Assembly: GCA_016928935.1 (NCBI GenBank)
Contig: JAFGJU010000098.1
Location: 1-5,296, forward strand
Direction: 5' to 3'
DNA from: Candidatus Eiseniibacteriota bacterium
GTDB lineage: Bacteria > Eisenbacteria > RBG-16-71-46 > JAFGJU01
DNA: 5,296 nt
The position numbers and the translations under genes are program-made. The notes below the pieces were generated by a model that ran no database searches, had not been told where the DNA came from, and worked only from the letters and a program-made list of their open reading frames with translations. Positions 1 through 5,296 of this stretch are shown piece by piece. How positions within the stretch are numbered: the first letter of the stretch is position 1; each line of letters opens with the position of its first letter.

Positions 1-2150
1 AGATGCTCCGCAGGGTGGCCCGCAACGTGGCCTCGGCCGACCTGGAGTTTGAGACTGAGGAGACAGTCGCGCGCATAGAGGAAGAGTTCTACCGCGCGAT
101 GGCCTCGCTGGACTTCCTGCCCAATTCACCCACAATCATGAACGCGGGCGCCGACCTTCAGCAACTGTCGGCCTGCTTCGTCCTGCCGGTGGAAGACTCC
201 ATGGAGAGCATCTTCGAGGCCGTGAAGAACACAGCGCTCATACACAAGAGCGGAGGCGGGACCGGGTTTTCATTCTCGAGGCTGAGGCCCAGGAACGACG
301 TCGTGTTGTCCACCCGGGGCATCTCGAGCGGTCCGGTCTCCTTCATGGGAGTGTTTGACGCCGCCACTGACGCCATCAAACAGGGAGGCACGCGGCGCGG
401 CGCCAACATGGGCATGCTGCGGGTGGACCATCCGGACATCCTGGATTTCATAACTGCCAAGAACAAGGAGCACTGTCTGAACAACTTCAACCTCTCCGTC
501 GGCGTGACCGAACAGTTCATGCAGGCAGTGGAGAGGGACGAGGAGTACGACCTCATCAATCCGCGGACGAACGAGCCGGCGGGTAAGCTCAGAGCGAAGA
601 AGGTGTTCAAGCTGATCGTCCTCATGGCCTGGAAGAACGGGGAGCCCGGCATAGTGTTTCTGGACAGGCTCAACCGCGACAACCCCACCCCGCACCTGGG
701 CAAAATAGAGAGCACCAATCCTTGCGGTGAGCAGCCGCTTCTGCCGTACGAATCGTGCAACCTCGGCTCGATAAACCTGTCGCACATGGTGCGCGGCACC
801 AACGGCAGCGCGGAGGTGGACTACGAGAGGATGGGAGCTCTCATCCCGGTTGCGGTCCGTTTCCTGGACAACGTCATAGACGTGAACCGATACCCGATTC
901 CGCAGATAGGCGAGCGCACCAAGGCCACTCGGAAGATCGGGCTTGGAGTGATGGGGTTCGCGGACATGCTGCTCCGGCTGGGCATACCCTACGACTCCCA
1001 AGAGGCCGTCGAACTGGCAGAGAGAATGATGAGCTTCGTACAGGAGGAGTCGAAGAAGGCGTCTGTGGAGCTGGGCAGGAAGAAGGGCGTGTTCCCGGCC
1101 TTCAAGGGCAGCCTTTACGATTCACCCGGGGGTCCGAGGCTGAGAAACGCAACCACTACGACCATCGCCCCGACGGGCACGCTGAGCATATTGGCGGAGT
1201 GCTCCAGCGGCATAGAGCCTCTGTTCGCCATTTCCTACGTCAAGAACGTGATGGACAACACCGAGCTTCCGGAAGTGAACCAGGTCTTCAAGGAGATCGC
1301 GGAGGAGAGGGGATTCTACACCCCGGAGCTGGCCAGGGAGCTGGCGTGCAAGGGCACTCTCGCCGGCGTGGAAGGGGTGCCGGACGACGTGAAGAGGATA
1401 TTCGTGACGGCGCACGATATCACGCCCGAGTGGCACATACGTATGCAGGCCGGCTTCCAGAAGTACGTGGACAACGCCGTTTCCAAGACCATAAACTTCA
1501 AGCGGGACGCGTCTGTCGAGGACGTCGAGAAGGCGTACACGCTGGCTTACCGGCTGCAGTGCAAGGGTGTGACCATTTACCGTGACGGAAGCCGCGAGAA
1601 GCAGGTCCTCACCAAGGGCAGGGAAGCCCACAGGACGATGGTCAAGCGCATGCCGCGTTCCAGGCCGCTCGTGACGACCGGGTCCACCGAGAAGATAGGC
1701 ACGGGCTGCGGGAGCCTCTACGTGACCGTGAACCAGGACGAGCAGGGTCCGTTCGAGGTGTTTGCGAGGTTGGGTAAGACCGGCGGATGCGCGGCCACGC
1801 AGACAGAGGCCATCAGCAGGCTCGTGTCGCTGGCGTTGCGGTCGGGCATAGACATAGAGTCCACGCTGAGACAGCTCAAGGGCATCAGGTGCCCGGCGCC
1901 GCTGTGGGACAACGGGAGCCAGGTACTGTCTTGCCCCGACGCAATAGGGAAGGCCATAGAGAGGTTCCTGGAGCGCTCCCGGGCCAACGGCACGAACGTG
2001 ACGATAGAGACGAAGGAACCCCACGCGAGGCATGCCAAGGCCGAGACCGAGTACGTGGAGCGTCTGACGTGCCCCGACTGCGGCGGCACCGTCGAACCGG
2101 AGGGCGGCTGCCTGGTGTGCAGGTTCTGCGGGTTCTCCAAGTGCGCTTAG
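1..2150 (+). CDS. nrdJ: Vitamin B12-dependent ribonucleoside reductase (class II), 5' end cut by the window
   Basis: Reduces ribonucleotides to deoxyribonucleotides in the cytoplasm using an adenosylcobalamin-derived thiyl radical, so it works with or without oxygen. Residues are counted from the Met codon at base 3, which is internal: the reading frame is open to the edge. Against the Thermotoga NrdJ cysteine positions as I remember them, about 75-80 N-terminal residues are missing. Visible motifs: redox Cys58 in LSACFV, the GGGTGFSFSRLRP loop (84-96), the active-site NPCGE with Asn239, Cys241 (thiyl radical) and Glu243, partner redox Cys252 in ESCNLGSINL, and APTGTLSIL (389-397). A TSCPD-type domain covers roughly 555-665, with GKTGGCA and LSCPDAIGKA. 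The C-terminus carries Cys690, 693, 703, 706, 709 and 714, the usual Cys-rich tail that re-reduces the active site and/or binds zinc. No intein or frameshift is visible. It ends with TAG just before an inverted repeat. Family assignment is near certain. Confidence 0.97.
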   Translation, partial: MLRRVARNVASADLEFETEETVARIEEEFYRAMASLDFLPNSPTIMNAGADLQQLSACFVLPVEDSMESIFEAVKNTALIHKSGGGTGFSFSRLRPRNDVVLSTRGISSGPVSFMGVFDAATDAIKQGGTRRGANMGMLRVDHPDILDFITAKNKEHCLNNFNLSVGVTEQFMQAVERDEEYDLINPRTNEPAGKLRAKKVFKLIVLMAWKNGEPGIVFLDRLNRDNPTPHLGKIESTNPCGEQPLLPYESCNLGSINLSHMVRGTNGSAEVDYERMGALIPVAVRFLDNVIDVNRYPIPQIGERTKATRKIGLGVMGFADMLLRLGIPYDSQEAVELAERMMSFVQEESKKASVELGRKKGVFPAFKGSLYDSPGGPRLRNATTTTIAPTGTLSILAECSSGIEPLFAISYVKNVMDNTELPEVNQVFKEIAEERGFYTPELARELACKGTLAGVEGVPDDVKRIFVTAHDITPEWHIRMQAGFQKYVDNAVSKTINFKRDASVEDVEKAYTLAYRLQCKGVTIYRDGSREKQVLTKGREAHRTMVKRMPRSRPLVTTGSTEKIGTGCGSLYVTVNQDEQGPFEVFARLGKTGGCAATQTEAISRLVSLALRSGIDIESTLRQLKGIRCPAPLWDNGSQVLSCPDAIGKAIERFLERSRANGTNVTIETKEPHARHAKAETEYVERLTCPDCGGTVEPEGGCLVCRFCGFSKCA

Positions 2151-2279
2151 GGGGTCCGGCGTTCAGGCCCGTCCACTGAGGACCAGGCGTGGAACTGCCG
2201 GCCAAGGGTAGGAAAACGAATAGGGTCCGGGTTGTTCTGCACCCGGACCCTATTCGTTTAGTAGTGTAGGACTGGCGGT
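2151..2279. other. Spacer between two convergent genes
   Basis: This 129-bp gap separates the TAG of nrdJ from the TAA of the minus-strand secreted-protein gene. Its only clear structure is the perfect inverted repeat at 2214-2259. The core GGGTCCGG of that repeat also appears just after the nrdJ stop codon (2152-2159), which may be chance. I see no gene here. Confidence 0.8.
2214..2259. terminator. Perfect 19-bp inverted repeat, probable bidirectional terminator
   Basis: The left arm (2214-2232) and right arm (2241-2259) are exact reverse complements of 19 bases around an 8-base loop, TGTTCTGC. The stem has a GC-rich core and A/T-rich ends, so a transcript from either side folds and finishes with U residues: GUUU on the plus strand and GUUUUCC on the minus strand. 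The U-tracts are short, so this is not a textbook intrinsic terminator. Its place between two convergent genes still makes shared termination the best reading. The hairpin is seen directly; its role is inferred. Confidence 0.82.
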
Positions 2280-2930
2280 TTAGAACGTGGCCTTGATCCT
2301 TCCCCAAGTCAACTCGTTGACGGGTGTGCCGCAGTCGTACGTGTAGGTGACGGTCGCGTTGGCCGACGCCGAGGTGGCGAACTGCAGGATCAGGTTCCCG
2401 GCTCCGCTGCCGTTAGACGTTCCGATGGCAGTTATCGGAAGGTCGATGTTGCCGGTTCCGCAGAACAGCGCGAAGTCCGCGGGGGCAACGGTGCACTCGG
2501 AGTCTGTGGCGTCGCCCGTAAGCCCGCTGTAAGTCTTGCCCGACGTCCCCCCAAAGTCTATGACGCCGTCAAACTCCGTGACGTTGTCCGACGTGTTGGC
2601 GAGCGGGATGACCACGACCAGGGTGCTCATGTCGGGACGCATTAGCGTTATGGTGGACTGAAGGTTCATCGTAACCGTCGTCGGGGCCGCGTCCATGCTC
2701 TCGAACTTGGCCGTGCCCTCCACGTGCCCGCACAACTGGAAGCAGATGCTCTGGAGGCACTCGCACTCGCCGGTGAACTTGGGGAACGACATGGTCGTGT
2801 TCCAGTTCGTCGCGCCGAGGGGGACTGACGCACAGTGGGAAACGGTATACGCCTCACCGACCGCGGCGGACAAAGCAACACACGACCCCAGAACTAAGAA
2901 ATAAAGCACAACTCTTCGCAATGAGCTCAT
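2280..2930 (-). CDS. Secreted choice-of-anchor E domain-like protein, Cys-rich, 216 aa
   Basis: Probably an exported beta-rich protein of unknown function. I chose the ATG at 2930 because GGGAGGT lies 4 bases upstream and a signal peptide follows at once: MSSLRR, a hydrophobic stretch at about 7-24, and likely signal peptidase I cleavage after Ala27 (VGEA-Y). The mature part resembles the choice-of-anchor E domain as I know it: TNWNTTMSFPKF (41-52), EFDGVIDFGGTSGKTYSGL (119-137), ALFCGTGNIDLPI (154-166), GSGAGNL (174-180) and a final strand VTYTYDC (194-200). Eight mature cysteines (33, 56, 58, 63, 67, 146, 157, 200) could form four disulfides; four of them cluster at 56-67. No C-terminal membrane helix, LPXTG or PEP-CTERM anchor is visible. 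The protein ends in TWGRIKATF. It is transcribed alone from a promoter at 3009-3037. The export call is firm; the family call is likely, made from memory of the pattern. Confidence 0.78.
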   Translation of the reverse strand: MSSLRRVVLYFLVLGSCVALSAAVGEAYTVSHCASVPLGATNWNTTMSFPKFTGECECLQSICFQLCGHVEGTAKFESMDAAPTTVTMNLQSTITLMRPDMSTLVVVIPLANTSDNVTEFDGVIDFGGTSGKTYSGLTGDATDSECTVAPADFALFCGTGNIDLPITAIGTSNGSGAGNLILQFATSASANATVTYTYDCGTPVNELTWGRIKATF

Positions 2931-2934
2931 GCCA

Positions 2935-2941
2935 ACCTCCC
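2935..2941 (-). promoter_or_regulatory. Ribosome binding site of the secreted-protein gene
   Basis: Read on the minus strand this is GGGAGGT, four bases before the ATG at 2930. It decides the start. The longer open frame back to a GTG at 3218 would run across the promoter and would bury the signal peptide inside the protein. Confidence 0.85.
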
Positions 2942-3008
2942 GGATAAGCCCAAGGCACCCACTAGGACAGCCACATCTTCGATCCACACGGAGACAGTTC
3001 CATTCGAC

Positions 3009-3037
3009 AGTATACACAAACCGCAGAGCTAACTCAA
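3009..3037 (-). promoter_or_regulatory. Sigma-70-type promoter of the secreted-protein gene
   Basis: On the minus strand, TTGAGT (3037-3032) is followed after exactly 17 bases by TATACT (3014-3009). These match the -35 and -10 consensus at 5 of 6 (TTGACA) and 5 of 6 (TATAAT). The predicted transcript start is near 3002, giving a leader of about 70 bases before the ATG at 2930. An A/T run in AAAAAACC just upstream (3042-3047) could act as a small UP-like element. Confidence 0.75.
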
Positions 3038-3328
3038 GCGGAAAAAACCAGTTACGGGGGCGCCGGACCGGGCCCGGGCACGACGCACCCTCTCCCCCTG
3101 CAACCGGCCCCCTGCAACACGATCCCGAGCCCCACCGCCTCCCCCCACGACGCGCTCTCCAAGCTGTGTCACCCTGGCTGGCGTCTTCCAGTCCCCGCGC
3201 GGAATCTGTCGTGCCCACACGGCACTCGCCCGCCCGGCTGACGGGCGGTCCCGCCGGGGCTTCCGGGGCCGCCTGCAGGGCACGCGGCCCGGTTGCCGCT
3301 CAAGCACTCGGGACAGCCCGGTTTTCTG
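3038..3328. other. GC-rich intergenic spacer between divergent promoters
   Basis: About 290 bp with strong C richness on the plus strand, especially around 3060-3150. Open frames here look like high-GC shadows with no recognisable product. The notable contents are the 11-bp tandem repeat at 3094-3118 and a CCTGCAGG palindrome at 3272-3279. I see no tRNA, known riboswitch or CRISPR repeat. Confidence 0.6.
3094..3118. repeat. Tandem 11-bp direct repeat, possible regulator site
   Basis: CCCCCTGCAAC occurs at 3094-3104 and again exactly at 3108-3118, separated by CGG, so the period is 14 bp. It lies about 55-80 bp upstream of the -35 box of the minus-strand promoter and about 210 bp upstream of the mdh -35 box. 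Its core, CCCTGCA, recurs in the opposite orientation at 3274-3280 and 3392-3398. The repeat is seen directly; binding of a protein is a guess. Confidence 0.5.
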
Positions 3329-3357
3329 TTGACACAGTCGGTTGCTCCGGCCAGAAT
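3329..3357 (+). promoter_or_regulatory. Probable sigma-70-type promoter of mdh
   Basis: A perfect -35 box TTGACA (3329-3334) is followed after 17 bases by CAGAAT (3352-3357), which matches the -10 consensus at 4 of 6 including the key second A and final T. The predicted start is near 3364, giving a leader of about 85 bases. The surrounding AATTAT gives an A/T-rich island for melting. The -10 assignment is less certain than the -35. Confidence 0.6.
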
Positions 3358-3434
3358 TATGGCTTGCACGATTCGCTCCAGTTATCGTGACTGCAGGGCC
3401 GGAGGGCCGGCTTCCAGTAACCCACACCCAGCTC

Positions 3435-3442
3435 GAGGAGGG
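3435..3442 (+). promoter_or_regulatory. Ribosome binding site of mdh
   Basis: GAGGAGGG lies six bases before the ATG at 3449. It fixes the start at the Met of MKNKVTIVGAG. The open frame upstream to 3293 lacks family similarity and would overlap the promoter. Confidence 0.85.
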
Positions 3443-3448
3443 ACGCGC

Positions 3449-4375
3449 ATGAAGAACAAGGTCACCATAGTCGGTGCCGGAAACGTAGGTGCCACCGCGG
3501 CGCACTGGGCCGCCGAGAAAGAGTTCGCGGACATAGTGCTCATAGACGTCATCCCGGACATGCCTAAGGGGAAGGCTCTGGACCTGATGGAAACCGGCCC
3601 GGTGGAGGGTTTCGACACAAAGATTATAGGGACGAACGACTACAAGGACACGGCCAACTCGGACGTCGTGGTCATCACGGCCGGCCTGGCCCGGAAGCCG
3701 GGCATGAGCAGGGACGACCTCCTCGAAGCCAACCGAAAGATCGTTTACGAATGCACCGAGAACGTCGTCAAGTACTCGCCCGACGCCATACTCGTCATCG
3801 TCTCCAACCCGCTGGACGCAATGTGTCATGTGGCCAAGGCCGTGAGCAAGTTCCCGAAGAACCGCGTGTTTGGAATGGCCGGGATCCTGGACACGGCCCG
3901 CTTCAGATGCTTCATCAGCATGGAGATGGGCGTCTCCGTGGAGGACATCCAGGCAATGGTGCTGGGCGGCCACGGCGACACCATGGTGCCGCTTCCCAGG
4001 TACACGACGGTCGCCGGTGTTCCGATAACGGAGCTGCTGCCCAAGGAGAAGATCGACGCGATGGTGAAGAGGACCGCTCAGGCCGGCGGCGAGATCGTGG
4101 CGCTTCTGAAGACCGGCAGTGCCTACTATTCTCCTTCCGCCTCGGTCATACAGATCGTGGAGGCGATTCTGAAGGACAAGAAGAGAGTGGTGCCGTGCGC
4201 TGCGTATCTCGAGGGCGAGTACGGAATAAAGGGTCTGTACGTCGGAGTGCCCGTCAAGATAGGCGCTAAGGGCGTCGAGCAGGTGATGGAGCTCAAGTTG
4301 ACGGCGGACGAACAGGCGGCTTTGAACAAGTCCGCCGCCGCGGTGCGCGAGCTCGTGGACATCATGAAGCTGTAG
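3449..4375 (+). CDS. mdh: Malate dehydrogenase, NAD-dependent, LDH-like type
   Basis: Interconverts malate and oxaloacetate with NAD(H) in the cytoplasm (TCA cycle, oxidative or reductive). The 308 residues match the usual length of the LDH-like Mdh group. The Rossmann motif GAGNVG is at 9-14, and Asp33 ends beta-2 (VLID), which favours NAD over NADP. The substrate loop reads ARKPGMSR: Arg82 sits where lactate dehydrogenases have Gln, which makes this a malate enzyme, and Arg88 is the second substrate arginine. Asn120 lies in VSNPLD. The catalytic pair is Asp148 (ILDTARF) and His175 (GGHGDTMVP), with Arg151 binding the substrate carboxylate. All expected residues are present, so the enzyme should be active. 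It stands alone, with its own promoter upstream and a hairpin 80 bp after the stop. Nine of its 22 Ile codons are ATA, odd for such GC-rich DNA. Confidence 0.97.
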   Translation: MKNKVTIVGAGNVGATAAHWAAEKEFADIVLIDVIPDMPKGKALDLMETGPVEGFDTKIIGTNDYKDTANSDVVVITAGLARKPGMSRDDLLEANRKIVYECTENVVKYSPDAILVIVSNPLDAMCHVAKAVSKFPKNRVFGMAGILDTARFRCFISMEMGVSVEDIQAMVLGGHGDTMVPLPRYTTVAGVPITELLPKEKIDAMVKRTAQAGGEIVALLKTGSAYYSPSASVIQIVEAILKDKKRVVPCAAYLEGEYGIKGLYVGVPVKIGAKGVEQVMELKLTADEQAALNKSAAAVRELVDIMKL

Positions 4376-4456
4376 CTGCTGTCGCCGCTGACGGCTGTCG
4401 GACGGGTCGCGGACCCGCGCCAAGGTTGCCGGACGGCGATGGGAGGCGTTTGAACA

Positions 4457-4483
4457 GGGGTCGGTTCCCTTGGAGCCGACCCC
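4457..4483 (+). terminator. Probable terminator hairpin of mdh
   Basis: A 12-bp stem (4457-4468 with 4472-4483) closes on a 3-base loop CTT; every position pairs, with one G-U wobble. It is followed by GTCGGCTTCTTCG, only weakly U-rich, so release may be inefficient or may need a factor. It lies 81 bases after the mdh stop codon and well before the next promoter, which suits termination of mdh. Confidence 0.65.
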
Positions 4484-4648
4484 GTCGGCTTCTTCGATGC
4501 GGGTTCGAGTGGAGGCGATTGAGCACCCGCGGGGCTGGTTCCAACACCGGCGGCGGACACTCCGGCTACTCCCCGGCCGCCGCCCGCGGGCTGCCGCAGT
4601 CTCGGGACGCTTTGCGTCTCACGCAGGTCGGCCCGGCCAACAAACCCC

Positions 4649-4677
4649 TTGACCGCGGCCATTCCCTCCGATAGAAC
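4649..4677 (+). promoter_or_regulatory. Sigma-70-type promoter of the enolase-like gene
   Basis: TTGACC (4649-4654) and TAGAAC (4672-4677) are separated by exactly 17 bases and match the -35 and -10 consensus at 5 of 6 and 4 of 6. The predicted start near 4684 leaves a leader of only about 16 bases, just enough for the ribosome binding site at 4690-4695. The gene is thus probably transcribed apart from mdh. Confidence 0.65.
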
Positions 4678-4689
4678 AGCAGGCAGACC

Positions 4690-4695
4690 GGAGGT
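4690..4695 (+). promoter_or_regulatory. Ribosome binding site that supports a TTG start
   Basis: GGAGGT lies four bases before the TTG at 4700. The first Met codon in this frame is at residue 58, far inside the enolase-like homology, so TTG is the likely start. Confidence 0.8.
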
Positions 4696-4699
4696 CAAC

Positions 4700-5296
4700 T
4701 TGAAGATCGAGTCGCTGTCCTTCCGCCGAATCCTCAACTCGCACGTGCAGTTCACGTCCGAGTTCGTGGTGGAGCTTGACGACGGCCGGGTGGGCGCTGC
4801 CGCGGCACCGCAGGGCGAGACCATAAGCGTGTACGAAGACAGTGCGAGTCCGGCGGGGCCGGAGGCCGTGATGGCCCGGCTCGAGAAGGACTCCGTGCTC
4901 CACACCCCCCACACCCAGGAAACCTTCGACGCGTACCTGGAGCAGAACATCTCGGCCCTCGGCAGGAACAACGCCTTCGCGCTCTCTCTGGCTCTGTTCG
5001 ACGCGCAGTCGCGCACCGAGTCGGTCTTCAGTCTGCTGGGGAGGCCCGAGGCGTCGCTTCGGGCGCCGAGACTCTGCCTCAACATCCTGAACGGCGGCAG
5101 GCACGCATACACCAACCCGGTCCTGAGCGATTTCTCCGAGCTCATGCTCGTCTCTCGGAGCAACGACCCGGAAAAAGTGGTCGCAGACCACAACGAGGTC
5201 CAGAGGAGGGTGCGGGAGGGACTCGCCGGCCTGGACCGCGTCGTAGTGAACGGTAATCCAGTTCACAGGTTCAATACGGCCGACAACCGGGAGTGC
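4700..5296 (+). CDS. Divergent enolase-family protein, 3' end cut by the window
   Basis: The first 199 residues of an enolase-like protein, read from a TTG start with a good ribosome binding site; the frame stays open to the right edge. Core enolase landmarks are present in order: KIESLSFRRIL (2-12), DDGRVGAAAAPQG (27-39, like VGMAAAPSG in E. coli enolase), NNAFALSLALFDA (90-102), LNILNGGRHA (127-136) with the conserved His135, and SELM (146-149) at the place of QEFM. Key signatures are changed. DSRGNPTVE reads NSHVQFTSE (13-21), and the mobile loop SGASTG reads QGETIS (38-43). The catalytic GDEGG, expected near 185-190, is not visible; VNGNPVHRF (183-191) sits there. The stretch between loop and NGG motif is about 20 residues short. 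Ordinary enolase activity (2-phosphoglycerate to phosphoenolpyruvate) is therefore doubtful. It may be a repurposed or inactive paralogue. Family membership is likely; function is unknown. Confidence 0.8.
   Translation, partial: MKIESLSFRRILNSHVQFTSEFVVELDDGRVGAAAAPQGETISVYEDSASPAGPEAVMARLEKDSVLHTPHTQETFDAYLEQNISALGRNNAFALSLALFDAQSRTESVFSLLGRPEASLRAPRLCLNILNGGRHAYTNPVLSDFSELMLVSRSNDPEKVVADHNEVQRRVREGLAGLDRVVVNGNPVHRFNTADNREC

Larger units (their letters stand above)
4376..4699. other. Intergenic region between mdh and the enolase-like gene
   Basis: This 324-bp gap contains no gene I can support. Short high-GC open frames cross it but have no good start site or recognisable product. It holds a small 6-bp hairpin (4403-4417), the strong hairpin at 4457-4483, a GCCCGCGGGC palindrome (4582-4591), a 7-bp GU-containing hairpin with a TTT loop (4604-4620), and the promoter of the next gene. 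Confidence 0.65.

Noticed and set aside
1..2150. Intein or frameshift in nrdJ
   Set aside because: Inteins are common in this family, but the NPCGE and other usual insertion sites are uninterrupted and the frame is intact.
2878..2890. Possible lipobox LGSC (residues 14-17) in the secreted protein
   Set aside because: Gly at position -2 is unusual for a lipobox, the hydrophobic stretch before it is short and it continues past the Cys. Signal peptidase I cleavage near Ala27 fits better, though a lipoprotein is not excluded.
2931..3218. N-terminal extension of the secreted-protein gene back to a GTG at 3218
   Set aside because: It would place the signal peptide about 96 residues inside the protein and run across a near-consensus promoter. 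The ATG at 2930 has a strong ribosome binding site.
3169..3369. Minus-strand 66-aa open frame starting MQAIILAG, with a GGAG six bases before its GTG start and four cysteines
   Set aside because: The start recalls nucleotidyltransferases (AIILAGG), but the GxGTRL part is absent and the rest is Gly/Pro/Arg-rich, as expected of a high-GC shadow. It also overlaps the mdh promoter.
3398..3411. GCCGG-AGGG-CCGGC hairpin in the mdh leader, considered as a riboswitch or attenuator
   Set aside because: It has only five base pairs plus wobble, no alternative pairing that I could see and no known riboswitch motif.
3293..3448. N-terminal extension of mdh
   Set aside because: The added residues have no Mdh similarity and overlap the TTGACA promoter. 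The start at 3449 gives the usual eight residues before GAGNVG.
3029..4423. Long minus-strand open frame (464 aa) opposite mdh
   Set aside because: It is an antisense shadow of a high-GC gene: His/Arg/Val-rich, no recognisable domain, overlapping a confident mdh.
4426..4674. Plus-strand 82-aa open frame between mdh and the enolase-like gene
   Set aside because: It is Arg/Gly-rich with no recognisable product, overlaps the 12-bp hairpin and runs into the promoter of the next gene.
4126..5193. Long minus-strand open frame (355 aa) opposite the mdh end and the enolase-like gene
   Set aside because: It has Ser/Arg-rich antisense composition without a recognisable domain, and it crosses the hairpin and the promoter. 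The plus-strand enolase-like frame has clear family motifs.

Overview
The window is GC-rich bacterial DNA with four genes, two of them cut by the window edges. From left to right: the 3' part of nrdJ (B12-dependent ribonucleotide reductase, + strand); a convergent gene on the - strand for a small secreted protein related to the choice-of-anchor E domain family; mdh (NAD-dependent malate dehydrogenase of the LDH-like type, + strand); and the 5' part of a divergent enolase-family gene (+ strand) that starts with TTG and runs off the right edge.

Organism: the sequence alone does not fix a species. High GC combined with frequent ATA (Ile) and AGG (Arg) codons, an oxygen-independent class II RNR, an LDH-like Mdh and a secreted protein ending in a Trp-Gly-x-Ile-Lys tail would fit a poorly cultured lineage near the FCB group (for example Eisenbacteria, Krumholzibacteria or Latescibacteria-like bacteria). 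This is an inference of low certainty. Promoters resemble the sigma-70 type and ribosome binding sites are strong GGAGG-like sequences.

Layout: nrdJ and the secreted-protein gene converge on a perfect 19-bp inverted repeat (2214-2259) that probably ends transcription from both sides. The secreted-protein gene and mdh diverge from a roughly 520-bp spacer. It holds one near-consensus promoter for each gene and four copies of a 7-mer (TGCAGGG or its complement), two of them inside an 11-bp tandem repeat. mdh ends before a 324-bp gap containing a strong hairpin (4457-4483) and, at its right end, a good promoter for the enolase-like gene with a very short leader. Every gene therefore appears to be its own transcription unit; I see no operon.

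Function: nrdJ supplies deoxyribonucleotides, and Mdh interconverts malate and oxaloacetate. The enolase-like protein keeps the fold-defining core motifs of enolase but has lost the N-terminal Asp-Ser-Arg-Gly-Asn-Pro signature and the Ser-Gly-Ala-Ser-Thr loop. The Gly-Asp-Glu-Gly-Gly catalytic signature is also not visible where expected. It is the most unusual item here. The secreted protein, with eight cysteines in its mature part and an unusual C-terminal tail, is the second.
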